Of a stretch of DNA of 64,000 nucleotides, positions 8,550-17,619 are shown piece by piece. Position 1 is the first letter of the stretch; every line of letters begins with the position of its first letter. The DNA comes from Mangrovimonas sp. YM274 (GTDB lineage Bacteria; Bacteroidota; Bacteroidia; Flavobacteriales; Flavobacteriaceae), in NCBI RefSeq assembly GCF_030908385.1, contig NZ_CP133091.1:3759914-3823913 (forward strand), given 5' to 3'. The notes under the pieces are model-generated. The model searched no databases, was not told the DNA's origin, and saw only the letters and a list, made by a program, of their open reading frames with translations. The position numbers were made by a program, and so were the translations under genes.

Positions 8550-10505
8550 CTATATCACATTATTTTTTATCCAATTTGTAGACGCTTTAAAAGTATCAAA
8601 AATACGATCTTCTGATATCAATTCCGGAATAATTCCGATGCGTTCCATCATGTACCTAGGTTGCCTTAACAGGCCAACAAACAGAACTGTCACTCCATTT
8701 TTAGCCAACTCTTGCAGGACATCCTCAAAAGCATATAATCCTGACTGATCCATATACTGCATGCGCCCCAACCGAACCACCACCGTTTTGGCCGTAGAAG
8801 GTATCTGGGCCGCCAAACTTTGAAATTCGCTGGTAGAACCAAAAAACAACGGGCCTTTTACATGTTTAATAAACACTTCTTCTTTTAACTTTTCAGAAAA
8901 ATTGGAGGCATTGTCCCAGGCCTTTTCTTTAGCCAAAGGTTTTACGTCTGATCTTTCGGCTGTCAAATCTCCAATTTTTTTCATAAACATGAGCGATGCA
9001 ATAACAAGTCCTATTCCCACAGCATATACCAAATTCCAAATGGTGGAAAGCACCAATACCACGATCATGATCATAACCTCCGAGCTTAGTTTGACAGGTC
9101 CAATGCCGATATCTTTTGGAAGGCTTGGAATGGCCTTCAACCCTTTGTAATCCATCACACCTATCCCCACAGTAATTAATATGCCTGCCAAAACAGCTGC
9201 AGGAATTTTGGATGCCACTGGCCCCAATAATAACAGAATGATCAGCAATACTAAACCTGCAATCATTCCCGAAAGTCGGGTCGTCCCCCCCGATTGAATA
9301 TTCACAACTGTCCTAATGGTTGCACCTGCACCAGGAATACCACCAAAAATAGCCCCAATACTGTTTCCGATACCCTGGCCAACCAATTCCTTATTTGGCT
9401 GGTGTTTGGTTTTGGTCATATTGTCTGCCACAATACTCGTGAGCAAAGAATCTATAGCCCCTAAAAGGGCCAACGTAAGTGCCGTGAAAATATAAGGGCT
9501 TACTTGTTGCAACCTAAAATCGGTAAACATATTTAAATTGGGCAATGGAAACCCACTTGGGATTTGTTGGATTGGTTTATAGTTTAAATTGAAAACTATG
9601 GCAATGGTAGACATCACCAATAAAGCCACCAAAGTACTAGGCACAGCTTTGGTAATCTTCTTAAACCCATAAATAATGATAATAGTCCCTAGTGCCAATA
9701 CCAATTCCAACCAATTAATATTCATAAGTGCTCTAGGAAATACTTTAATTGCCCCAACAACACCTGAAGCGTTATTAGCTGCCATCGTTTCTGATTTTTC
9801 GAGAATTTCCTCTTCAGAAATATGTTCCGCCCGATCGATCGTTTCCCTAAAGTCTTCCAATACCAAAATACCTTCCCCTGCTTCCTCCTTCAAAATATTT
9901 TCAAGAATGGCCTCCTCGGCCATTGGTTTAAACTTTGCCACATACTCCTCGTCCTCCTTTGGATAATATCCCAAGGATGGCAAAATTTGTGTCACAATAA
10001 TAATCACACCTATCGCCGACATAAATCCAGATACCACGGGGTAAGGAATATACCTTATGTACCTTCCCAAACCTAAAACTCCCAACCCTATCTGCATAAG
10101 CCCAGAAAGCAAAAACACGATTAAAATGGTAGGGAGTGCCTTTTGAACATCACCGTCATTGGCCGCAATAATACCGGCAATAACTACCATACTTACGGCT
10201 GTCATGGGAGCCGTAGGACCGGAAATTTGAGTATTGGTACCTCCTAAGAGGGCTGCAAAAAAACTTAAAAAAATGGCGCCATAAAGCCCTGCGCTGGGTC
10301 CCAACCCAGAACTTACTCCAAAAGCAAGAGCTAACGGCAATGCCACAATCCCTGCTGTAACACCTCCAAAAAGATCACCCTTAACATTGGAGAATAATTT
10401 GTGCAATTTTATCTTTTTTAACGGTCTCCCTAATTTAACCTTTATCTTGTAAAGAAAAAAGTGAACACGAGACTCTTTCTCATTACAAACCAGTCCATTG
10501 CACAT
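8550..10505 (-). CDS. SulP family anion (probable bicarbonate) transporter with STAS domain
   Basis: 651 residues by the longest frame. A SulP core of many membrane segments begins around residue 46 (GGVTAGIVALPLALAFG). A C-terminal STAS domain (about 545-650) carries the MDQSGL motif, which keeps the serine of regulatory STAS domains. A charged stretch of about 85 residues (roughly 180-265, Glu/Lys-rich) interrupts the membrane core, which is unusual. Adjacency to carbonic anhydrase points to bicarbonate (BicA-like) rather than sulfate. The start is doubtful: the ATG at 10503-10505 directly abuts the T-run of an upstream terminator, and the first 33 residues do not look like SulP. A TTG at residue 34 is an alternative. 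Confidence 0.88.
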   Translation of the reverse strand: MCNGLVCNEKESRVHFFLYKIKVKLGRPLKKIKLHKLFSNVKGDLFGGVTAGIVALPLALAFGVSSGLGPSAGLYGAIFLSFFAALLGGTNTQISGPTAPMTAVSMVVIAGIIAANDGDVQKALPTILIVFLLSGLMQIGLGVLGLGRYIRYIPYPVVSGFMSAIGVIIIVTQILPSLGYYPKEDEEYVAKFKPMAEEAILENILKEEAGEGILVLEDFRETIDRAEHISEEEILEKSETMAANNASGVVGAIKVFPRALMNINWLELVLALGTIIIIYGFKKITKAVPSTLVALLVMSTIAIVFNLNYKPIQQIPSGFPLPNLNMFTDFRLQQVSPYIFTALTLALLGAIDSLLTSIVADNMTKTKHQPNKELVGQGIGNSIGAIFGGIPGAGATIRTVVNIQSGGTTRLSGMIAGLVLLIILLLLGPVASKIPAAVLAGILITVGIGVMDYKGLKAIPSLPKDIGIGPVKLSSEVMIMIVVLVLSTIWNLVYAVGIGLVIASLMFMKKIGDLTAERSDVKPLAKEKAWDNASNFSEKLKEEVFIKHVKGPLFFGSTSEFQSLAAQIPSTAKTVVVRLGRMQYMDQSGLYAFEDVLQELAKNGVTVLFVGLLRQPRYMMERIGIIPELISEDRIFDTFKASTNWIKNNVI

Positions 10506-10545
10506 AAAAAAGAAGCATTAACAATATTGTTAATGCTTCTTTTTT
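10506..10545. terminator. Perfect 30-bp palindrome terminator between the carbonic anhydrase and SulP units
   Basis: 10511-10540 is a perfect inverted repeat (arms AGAAGCATTAACAAT and its complement) with five T after it on either strand. On the minus strand the U-tract runs straight into the ATG of the downstream SulP frame. Confidence 0.85.
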
Positions 10546-10570
10546 GAATACTATTATTTAGGAATAGCTT

Positions 10571-11200
10571 CTATTCATAAAAAGTTACGGCGCCAGTATT
10601 AACATCATACATAGCTCCTATAATTTTAATATCCCCACTCCTTTCCATGTCATCTAAAATAGGACTTTCTTTACGAATTCGATCAATAGTTAAATGCACG
10701 TTCTTTTCTGATACAGCATCCACAAACTCCAAATTCTTTGAGTTTCTTAAGCTTTCATCAGCGGGTTCGGTAACACTGTTTACGGCTGGCGTAATTTTTT
10801 CGATCAACTTGGTTAGATTGCCCATTTCGGCATGATCGCAAGCTCCCTTTACAGCTCCGCAACTCGTGTGCCCCAAGACTACAATTAGTTTGGTTCCTGC
10901 CAATTTACAGGCAAATTCCATGCTTCCAAGGATATCCTCGTTAACAAAATTTCCTGCAATTCGTACACTAAAGATATCTCCCAATCCCTGGTCAAAAACC
11001 AACTCCGCAGAAACTCGAGAATCGATACAGCTTAAAATAGTCGCAAAAGGAAACTGTCCTTCACTAGTATCATTTACCTGCTCCAATAAATTTCTGTTGG
11101 CTTTTAGATTATTTTGAAACCTTAAATTTCCTTCCTTTAAAAATGTCAATGACTTTTCTGGCGTCATTGTTGCCTGTGTCTCCTTGGTATGTGCTTTCAT
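10571..11200 (-). CDS. Beta-carbonic anhydrase (second copy, divergent)
   Basis: 209 residues with beta-carbonic anhydrase ligands C58, D60, R62 (SCIDSR), H111 and C114 (GHTSCGAVKGAC). It differs clearly from the carbonic anhydrase at 7911-8537, so it is a different subfamily rather than a recent duplicate. It is the third gene of a SulP-USP-carbonic anhydrase run (35 bp after the USP gene) and is followed by a perfect terminator hairpin. M1 or M12 could be the start; M12 would remove an unconserved leader. No signal peptide is seen, so it should be cytosolic. Confidence 0.93.
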   Translation of the reverse strand: MKAHTKETQATMTPEKSLTFLKEGNLRFQNNLKANRNLLEQVNDTSEGQFPFATILSCIDSRVSAELVFDQGLGDIFSVRIAGNFVNEDILGSMEFACKLAGTKLIVVLGHTSCGAVKGACDHAEMGNLTKLIEKITPAVNSVTEPADESLRNSKNLEFVDAVSEKNVHLTIDRIRKESPILDDMERSGDIKIIGAMYDVNTGAVTFYE

Positions 11201-11235
11201 AATTTTATTTGTTTGATAACTCTCTTTAAATGCCC

Positions 11236-12027
11236 TTATTGAGCCGATACTAAAAGAGAGATATTAATAGTGTTTGCTATATTTAGTATATCTGTATGTT
11301 TGGTCTTTATATGATTTTCGGTTTTAGAGTGTCCTCTTTCTACACAAAACAAATTTACGCTGCTTTTGGATAGATAATTGGACAGGTTTTTAATACTTTC
11401 ATCGCCCTCTTCAAAAACATATTCTATTGTGTCTACTTCCTGTTGTTGTTCAATTGAATTATCTTTTACATAGGCTATTTTAAAAGACTTCAAAGGTTGG
11501 TTACTAAGTACCTTTAAACTTCTGGCCAGGCCAAAATTGGCACCGTTAAAAACACCCAATGAAAAGGGTTGATTGGGTTCTAGAGCATGCTCGGTACCCA
11601 CAATCATCATCACACCCTGGTGTGTATCCATCACAAATTGGGTTAAACCATCGCTTCCCAAATTAAACAGTTTGGGTTGCTTTTTTCCCATAACAATAAT
11701 ATCGGGGCGTCGGTTTTTGATATAAGTATCTATTTCATTTTTAACATTTCCAAACGAAAAGCTATAATCAATAGGAACCCCATAAGTAGCTACAGTAGTC
11801 TTGATCCTTTCTTGAATGAGCTTATTGGTGCTATTTTTTTCTTCATTAATGCTCCTAATAGCAGACAACTGATTTTCCTTTTGAACAATGTCTCCCGGCT
11901 TTTTCACATAAAACAAGTCAATCGTACCATTGACCATCTTCGCCAAGCTCACTGCACTTCGCAAGGTGATATCGGTTGTGCTTCCCAAATCTGAAAGTAC
12001 CAATATGCGTAAGGCTTTTGGTTCCAT
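11236..12027 (-). CDS. Tandem universal stress protein (UspA family)
   Basis: 263 residues, two UspA-like halves. The first has the beta-strand start ILVLSDLGSTTD and the later PDIIVMGKKQP stretch typical of USPs; the second half is more divergent. The GxxG-(9)-G(S/T) ATP motif of ATP-binding USPs is not clearly present. The gene lies 6 bp after a SulP transporter gene and 35 bp before a carbonic anhydrase gene, so it is almost certainly co-transcribed. USP partners of SulP transporters may regulate transport; that role is inference. Confidence 0.8.
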   Translation of the reverse strand: MEPKALRILVLSDLGSTTDITLRSAVSLAKMVNGTIDLFYVKKPGDIVQKENQLSAIRSINEEKNSTNKLIQERIKTTVATYGVPIDYSFSFGNVKNEIDTYIKNRRPDIIVMGKKQPKLFNLGSDGLTQFVMDTHQGVMMIVGTEHALEPNQPFSLGVFNGANFGLARSLKVLSNQPLKSFKIAYVKDNSIEQQQEVDTIEYVFEEGDESIKNLSNYLSKSSVNLFCVERGHSKTENHIKTKHTDILNIANTINISLLVSAQ

Positions 12028-12033
12028 GTTGTT

Positions 12034-13626
12034 TTAGCTCAAACTTAGTTTAGATTTTGGACGCTCCTTGAAAAACTTCACAAAGCTAGGAGGGTTTTCT
12101 ACGATTCCACGTTTAGAAACTAATTTCACATCAATATTTCGTTCTTTCGCCTTATGGGTAAAATCTTCTAAAATCTCAATAATATCATGATCCAAATATC
12201 GGGTCTTCATAAGGTTAAGTTCTAAATACGTATCACGAGGCAGACTGTCCAATTCCTTAAGGATAGCACCTTTGTTAAAAAAGGTCACTTCCTCAGCAAG
12301 GGTCATTTTTATCTGGTGTTTCCCATTGCTTTTATCTTCTATGTGCAAGAAGTGAGAATTTTGGTAGCTTTTTAGAAGGATTACAATGATTCCTGCCAAA
12401 AGGCCTAAGCTAATTCCAACTAGCAAATCGGTGAATACAATCCCCACTACAGTTACTAAAAATGGTAACCACTGTTTCCACCCCAACTTGTACATTTCAA
12501 TAAACAATTTTGGTTTTGCCAACTTATACCCTACAACTAAGAGAATGGCGGCCAAAACAGATAGCGGAATCATGTTCAGTAATTTTGGAATTAAAATCAC
12601 CGAAACCAATAAAAACAAACCGTGAATGATTGCTGATAACTTCGTACGTCCTCCCGATTGAATATTAGCGGAACTCCTTACAATTACCTGAGTAATTGGC
12701 AAGCCCCCAATTAAACCTGAAAAGATGTTTCCAGTTCCTTGAGCCAACAACTCTCTATTGGTTGGCGTTACATTTTTATGCGGATCAATTTTATCCGTAG
12801 CTTCCACACACAATAAGGTTTCCAAACTTGCAACCAAAGCTATGGTAAAAGCAGTTACCCAAATTTCATGATTGGTAATTGCTCCAAAATTTGGAAAAGT
12901 AAACTGCCCTAAAAATGAATTGAAATCATCTGGAATTGGTACGCTCACCAGATGGGTTGTTGATATGTTTAAAGCATCATTTGATTTGGTGATAACATAA
13001 AACACAATACCCAATACCACAGCTACCAAAGGCCCTTGAATGATCTTAAAGAATTTTGCCTTTTTGGCCAGAATATTATCCCAGATAAGAATCACTGCCA
13101 GCCCTATGATACCAATAACCATAGATCCAAGGATAAGATTATCAAAAATGTGAAATATGGAAGAAAATGTATTCTCTCCTGAAAGTTCAAGGAAACTATC
13201 AGCTCCCTCCGGTTCGGCATCGTAACCAAAGAAGTGTGGAATTTGCTTTAAAATGATGATGATTCCAATCCCTGTCAACATTCCTTTAATAACCGATGAC
13301 GGAAAATAATATCCAATCACACCGGCTCTTAAAACACCCAACACCAATTGAATCACTCCACCTAACACCACGGCGACAAGGAAATTTTCATATCCTCCCA
13401 AGGTACCAATTGCCGTCAATACAATAGCTGCTAAACCTGCTGCAGGGCCACTAACTCCAATATTGGACCCACTTAAGGAACCTACTACAATACCACCAAC
13501 AATTCCTGCAATGACCCCTGAAAACAATGGAGCTCCACTTGCCAAGGCAATACCCAAACACAGGGGCAATGCCACAAAAAACACGACTATACTAGCCGGT
13601 AAATCTTGTTTAATATATTTAAACAT
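12034..13626 (-). CDS. SulP family anion (probable bicarbonate) transporter with STAS-like tail
   Basis: 530 residues: a membrane core starting at once (DLPASIVVFFVALPLCLGIALASG) with signature blocks such as GSNIGVSGPAAGL and ELLAQGTGNIFSGLIGGLP, then a short STAS-like tail (about 430-530). Its STAS loop reads LDHDII, so it lacks the serine kept in the other SulP protein. It is the first gene of the SulP-USP-carbonic anhydrase unit. A bicarbonate or other inorganic anion substrate is inferred from the context. The start ATG at 13624-13626 gives a normal N terminus. Confidence 0.9.
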   Translation of the reverse strand: MFKYIKQDLPASIVVFFVALPLCLGIALASGAPLFSGVIAGIVGGIVVGSLSGSNIGVSGPAAGLAAIVLTAIGTLGGYENFLVAVVLGGVIQLVLGVLRAGVIGYYFPSSVIKGMLTGIGIIIILKQIPHFFGYDAEPEGADSFLELSGENTFSSIFHIFDNLILGSMVIGIIGLAVILIWDNILAKKAKFFKIIQGPLVAVVLGIVFYVITKSNDALNISTTHLVSVPIPDDFNSFLGQFTFPNFGAITNHEIWVTAFTIALVASLETLLCVEATDKIDPHKNVTPTNRELLAQGTGNIFSGLIGGLPITQVIVRSSANIQSGGRTKLSAIIHGLFLLVSVILIPKLLNMIPLSVLAAILLVVGYKLAKPKLFIEMYKLGWKQWLPFLVTVVGIVFTDLLVGISLGLLAGIIVILLKSYQNSHFLHIEDKSNGKHQIKMTLAEEVTFFNKGAILKELDSLPRDTYLELNLMKTRYLDHDIIEILEDFTHKAKERNIDVKLVSKRGIVENPPSFVKFFKERPKSKLSLS

Positions 13627-13708
13627 ACGCTAATTTTTTTCACCTTTAAAAGGCTATAGTTAAACTGAAAATATATGCCCAGAGAACACCTCTGAGTAAG
13701 GTCTGTGT

Positions 13709-14011
13709 TTAAGCTATCGTATGTTCTGGGGGAGGGGAAATGATTTTAAAAAACTTCTTGGAGTAATGGTTCAAAGGCAGTACAGTAATCCTTTTCTTTT
13801 TGGACACATCAAATACCAATTCACTCTTTCCAAATTCAAAAAACTTGATTTCAGTATCCTTAATTTTTTCAACAGATTTTTCTTCTTCTTCATTGATACT
13901 GAAAAACGCTGCGGTATCAAAATCGTTATCAAGGACAGCCACAACAGTTGGAGCCGCAATAAAAGCGACAAACACTGAAAAAAAGAAAATTGTAATGGCC
14001 TTTTGAATCAT
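13709..14011 (-). CDS. Small signal-anchored protein of unknown function
   Basis: 100 residues. The N-terminal hydrophobic segment (about 5-28) is either a signal peptide or an anchor, followed by an acidic stretch (INEEEEKSVEKIKDTE) and a basic C-terminal half ending with a PPP motif. No family is recognised. It has its own convincing promoter (14028-14060) and lies between the Bat operon and the SulP/carbonic anhydrase genes, all leftward. It is probably real because of the promoter, the sensible N terminus and the lack of a better overlapping frame. Confidence 0.6.
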   Translation of the reverse strand: MIQKAITIFFFSVFVAFIAAPTVVAVLDNDFDTAAFFSINEEEEKSVEKIKDTEIKFFEFGKSELVFDVSKKKRITVLPLNHYSKKFFKIISPPPEHTIA

Positions 14012-14027
14012 TTATTTCTATAAATAA

Positions 14028-14060
14028 CAAATATAAGACGTGTTCTTAAGAAATATACAA
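14028..14060 (-). promoter_or_regulatory. TTG / TAnnTTTG promoter for the 100-residue protein
   Basis: On the minus strand TTG (14060-14058) and TATATTTG (14035-14028) are 22 bp apart, an exact match to the Bacteroidota consensus. The start codon at 14011 is about 16 bp beyond the -7 box, so the leader would be very short. Confidence 0.6.
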
Positions 14061-14066
14061 AATAAT

Positions 14067-14825
14067 TCAAAAAGTCTTCAACATCCTGATGTCGTTACCG
14101 CTTATCCAACCTGTTTTTCCGTCGGTAAGTTTAATTTTTTTCCAATCGTTAAGGGTGTCCAAAACTTGAACCTTTGTACCCTCGTGTAACCTAAAGGCTT
14201 CCTCGCTTCGTAAATTTGGTTCGCTCTTCACCTGACTTTCCTCTGCAAACACAATTGCCGGTTGATCTTTTCTTTGCAATTCATACCTGTGAAAAGCAAG
14301 TGTCGTGGTAATTAAAGTAATACCCAAAAAAGCAAAACTTGCCACAAAGGTGAGGCGTTTTGTAACGGTTGCATAACTAAAGTAATAAACCAGATAAAGG
14401 ACCACAAAAAATAACATTCCTATAACGGCAACATAAGCCCAACCATCAAATCCCAAGGCTCGTGTAAAACCATTTACAATTTTGGAAAGCCCAACCTCAG
14501 GAATTACATCTATAGCATCTATGGTCATATTCTTGGCAAAGGCAATATTGTTTTGGATCTCTTTATCATTTGGTGCCAATTGCAAGGCTTTTTCGTAATA
14601 GTAAATACTTGGCGCAATATTATTGAGCTTATAATTAGCGTTTCCGAGATTAAAATACAACTCTGCCGAATGTTTGCCATTATTCAAGATGGCTTCATAT
14701 TTCTCTATGGCTTCTGCATAGTCGCCATCATTGTAAAGCTTATTTCCCTGCTCAAACAACGAATCGTTTTGGGCAAAACCAATAGCAGAAAACAGCACAG
14801 AAAGGAATAGGAATAGCTTTTTCAT
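14067..14825 (-). CDS. batE: BatE: TPR and SH3-domain protein of the Bat complex
   Basis: 252 residues from the ATG at 14823-14825. The longer frame starts seven codons earlier inside batD, but this start gives a clean signal peptide (MKKLFLFLSVLFSAIGFAQ). Tetratricopeptide repeats occupy about residues 22-90, followed by two membrane helices and a C-terminal bacterial SH3 domain (about 200-250) ending GWISGNDIRML. It is the last gene of the Bat operon, 1 bp after batD. Bat proteins are linked to aerotolerance and envelope stress in Bacteroidota; the biochemical role is unknown. Confidence 0.88.
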   Translation of the reverse strand: MKKLFLFLSVLFSAIGFAQNDSLFEQGNKLYNDGDYAEAIEKYEAILNNGKHSAELYFNLGNANYKLNNIAPSIYYYEKALQLAPNDKEIQNNIAFAKNMTIDAIDVIPEVGLSKIVNGFTRALGFDGWAYVAVIGMLFFVVLYLVYYFSYATVTKRLTFVASFAFLGITLITTTLAFHRYELQRKDQPAIVFAEESQVKSEPNLRSEEAFRLHEGTKVQVLDTLNDWKKIKLTDGKTGWISGNDIRMLKTF

Positions 14826-14826
14826 C

Positions 14827-16602
14827 TTAACTAATTTGCTTATCAATTAATGAAATTGTTTTTGCAGATTTATCATAATCCTGCTGCATTTCTACATTCG
14901 TAATAGGTGTATAGCGCGCCAATTCACAATTCTTTAAAATCCCTACAAACTCTTCCACAACGGAAGTTTCCACATTTTTGGAAGTAAGAAGTTCCTCTAT
15001 CTTGTCTTTACTGAATTCACTGGTTTCTATATGCAAAGTTGCTTTTAAATAATTGTGAAGTGCCTTTTCAAGCGCCACGTAAAAGGCCTCCTTCTGACCT
15101 AAATTACGCTTTGCTTCACTCAGATATTTCTTAGCCAATTTATCGGCCTTACGAATTTTATTTCCGAAAACATCTGCTGCTCGTTTGTCGCGCTCTTTTC
15201 TGTAAACCATAGCTAACGGTATGGCCAATAAAGGCAACAACAAGGAACTCCAAAACCAAGTAGACTTAAAGAAGTAATTGGGCTTAATAGTAGTTAAATT
15301 GGCATCGGTTTTTATGAAGGCAAATTGGTCGTTGCTCAAAATAACCTTTTGTTTATTTCCCGCCACAGTTGTAATGCTGTTATCCGAAGTAGCCGTATTG
15401 GTTGGCCCCTCCAACACATCTATAATCAATTCATCCGAAGTAATACGTTTGTAGGTTTCAGTTTTTAAATCGAAATAAGAAAAGGACACCTTTGGAATAG
15501 GATATTTTCCCTTAAACTGGGGCACCACAGTATAGCTGTCGGAAATGCTTCCTTGCATTCCTGACAAGTTTGTTCTTACATTCTCAGTGTACTCTGGCTC
15601 ATAAATTTCCAAAGAACTTGGAACCGTTAACTTGGGAAGTTTGAACAATTTCAAGTTTCCATTTCCAGTAACTTCTACTTTCAATTGTAAGGATTCTGTA
15701 GCGTTCAAGGATTTCTTGGAACCCGCCACTTTAAAATTGAATGCTCCAACGGCACCCGTAAAATCCGATGGTTTATTGTCTTCTGGCAAAGGTTTCACAT
15801 TAATTGTCCTTGCTCCCGCAGACACTGTGCGGTGTACTTTGGTCATTAATCGACCTCCAAATATGTCTCGTCTATTGGTAGGTACATCCACCGTTACATC
15901 CAAACTTAAAGGCTCTATTTCCAATTTTCCAGTCTTCTGAGGGTACAGCACTGTTTTGCGCAAAACTACATAACGATATTCCTCACCCTTATAGGTACCA
16001 TTCTGCACTTTTAGACCTTTAATATCAATATTCTGACTCCAGAAATCACTAAACTTGGGATTGTCTATCTCCCGCCAATTACTCACTCCAGTATTGGCAG
16101 ACACATATAATTTATACTCAACAGAAATAGCTTCGTTAAGATAGGGATCGGTTTTGGAAACCTCAGCAACCAAATGAATATTGTCTTCTGCAATATTATC
16201 GGCATTGTAAGGGTCATTTGGACGCTTTACCGCTGCCGTAACCTCTACAGCAACCGTTTGGGTTTTATAGATTTCGCCTTCAATTTCTATAGTAGCCTGA
16301 TTGATGGTGATTTTCCCTCTTTTTTTGGGCGCTAAAAAATAACTGTACGTTTTTGAAAAGGATCGCTCTCCATTAAGCCAAGAATGACTCACCGAGGTAT
16401 TGGGCCCTCCCACTACGGTAAAACCATTAAAATCTGGAGGGGTAAAATTGTCCCCATCTTTATTCATTTCAAAATCAATACGCAAGCGCTCATTAATCCC
16501 AAGTTTGGTCTTGCTTACTTTAGCTTCAAACTTAACCTGAGCTACCCCTATTGTGGTGCTTAAAACAAATAACAATAATGTGATATGTTTGATCAATTTC
16601 AT
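14827..16602 (-). CDS. batD: BatD: oxygen-tolerance family membrane protein
   Basis: 591 residues: signal peptide (about 1-22), a large extracytoplasmic beta-rich region, one membrane helix near residues 445-465 (ending PLAMVYRKER) and a cytoplasmic tail with a helical domain. This layout and the operon position fit BatD. It lies 36 bp after batC and 1 bp before batE. It probably forms a membrane complex with BatA and BatB. Confidence 0.9.
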   Translation of the reverse strand: MKLIKHITLLLFVLSTTIGVAQVKFEAKVSKTKLGINERLRIDFEMNKDGDNFTPPDFNGFTVVGGPNTSVSHSWLNGERSFSKTYSYFLAPKKRGKITINQATIEIEGEIYKTQTVAVEVTAAVKRPNDPYNADNIAEDNIHLVAEVSKTDPYLNEAISVEYKLYVSANTGVSNWREIDNPKFSDFWSQNIDIKGLKVQNGTYKGEEYRYVVLRKTVLYPQKTGKLEIEPLSLDVTVDVPTNRRDIFGGRLMTKVHRTVSAGARTINVKPLPEDNKPSDFTGAVGAFNFKVAGSKKSLNATESLQLKVEVTGNGNLKLFKLPKLTVPSSLEIYEPEYTENVRTNLSGMQGSISDSYTVVPQFKGKYPIPKVSFSYFDLKTETYKRITSDELIIDVLEGPTNTATSDNSITTVAGNKQKVILSNDQFAFIKTDANLTTIKPNYFFKSTWFWSSLLLPLLAIPLAMVYRKERDKRAADVFGNKIRKADKLAKKYLSEAKRNLGQKEAFYVALEKALHNYLKATLHIETSEFSKDKIEELLTSKNVETSVVEEFVGILKNCELARYTPITNVEMQQDYDKSAKTISLIDKQIS

Positions 16603-16638
16603 GTGTCTATCTGCAACTATAAATCTTGTAAATTTGTT

Positions 16639-17484
16639 CTACCAATCCTTATCCGTTTTCACAGGAGTCCCTTTTTGTTTTTCAGCATTCATCTTTTCCT
16701 GAACTTTTTGTTCTTGATTGTTCATGGCCTCCAATAAATTCTTTATCTGTTGTGGCGACAATTGTCCAGGCTGTGGCTGCGGCTTTTGCTGCTCCTTGTC
16801 CTTCTCGTCACCTCCCTGATTGTCTTTCTTGTCGTCCTTAGGCTTTCCTTTCTCATCCTCTTGATCATCACCATCTTTTTCATCTTGATCACCTTGATCC
16901 TTTTGATCTTGGTTTTGCTGATCCTGATTTTGTTGATCTTCTTTCTCCTGATCCTGGTTATCCTCTTTATTCTCGTCTTCGTCCTTTTTGTCCTTATTGT
17001 TTTCCTGCTGACGCTCTGCACACTCTTTGGCCATGGCTAAATTATACCTTGTTTCATCGTCCGTCGGGTCATTACGCAAGGCATTTTTAAAAGCTTCCAC
17101 AGCTTCCTGGCACTTTTCATTTTTCATCAGGATATTTCCAATGTTGTGGAAAGCTTTGTGTTTTCCGGCTCTGTCTGTAGCATTTTTGGCTGCCTGTTGG
17201 TGACGATAAAGAGCTTCCTCGTAATTGCCCTTTTGGTAATAGGAATTTCCCAAATTGTAGGTTCCAGATACGGTTGTAGGCTGTTCGGAAATGGCCTTTC
17301 TATACTCCATTTCGGCAGCTACATAATCATCTTTATCCACCAGTTCATTTGCATCATACACATATGAATTGGCCTTTTGAATTGCCTTTAACTGTTCCTT
17401 TTCCTTGGTATCGTCCTGTGCAAAGGAAAACCAAGAGGTAACCATTAAGAGTATTAAAACCAATTGTTTCATTTGTGACTTCAT
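16639..17484 (-). CDS. batC: BatC: TPR protein with charged low-complexity tail
   Basis: 281 residues. A signal peptide is followed by about three TPRs (roughly 30-155, for example GTYNLGNSYYQKGNYEEAL) and then a run of Asp, Glu, Lys and Gln (about 165-250), probably disordered. The C-terminal motif (SPQQIKNLLEAMNNQEQKVQ) is typical of BatC. M1 or M5 can serve as start. A 135-bp gap with two inverted repeats separates it from batB. Confidence 0.87.
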   Translation of the reverse strand: MKSQMKQLVLILLMVTSWFSFAQDDTKEKEQLKAIQKANSYVYDANELVDKDDYVAAEMEYRKAISEQPTTVSGTYNLGNSYYQKGNYEEALYRHQQAAKNATDRAGKHKAFHNIGNILMKNEKCQEAVEAFKNALRNDPTDDETRYNLAMAKECAERQQENNKDKKDEDENKEDNQDQEKEDQQNQDQQNQDQKDQGDQDEKDGDDQEDEKGKPKDDKKDNQGGDEKDKEQQKPQPQPGQLSPQQIKNLLEAMNNQEQKVQEKMNAEKQKGTPVKTDKDW

Positions 17485-17496
17485 TGTTATTATTCA

Positions 17497-17562
17497 AAAG
17501 GGCATACCCTTTGTTTAAAACCATTGGACATACCAAGATATAAAACCCTGTTTTTTATGTCC
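17497..17562 (-). promoter_or_regulatory. Two inverted repeats in the batB-batC gap
   Basis: AAAGGG at 17497-17502 and CCCTTT at 17507-17512 can form a 6-bp hairpin ending 12 bp before the batC start. GGACATA at 17526-17532 and TATGTCC at 17556-17562 form a second, long-loop pair. Neither has a good U-tract, so they are more likely leader structures than strong terminators. Confidence 0.35.
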
Positions 17563-17619
17563 GTTAAAAAATTTATAAAATTGTCGTAATGCCGACAAGC
17601 TACATAAATAGTAGGGAAC

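Noticed and set aside
16750..17040. Leucine-rich 96-residue open frame on the plus strand
   Set aside because: It is the antisense reading of the Asp/Glu/Lys/Gln-rich tail of BatC; the hydrophobicity is an artefact of complementary codons.
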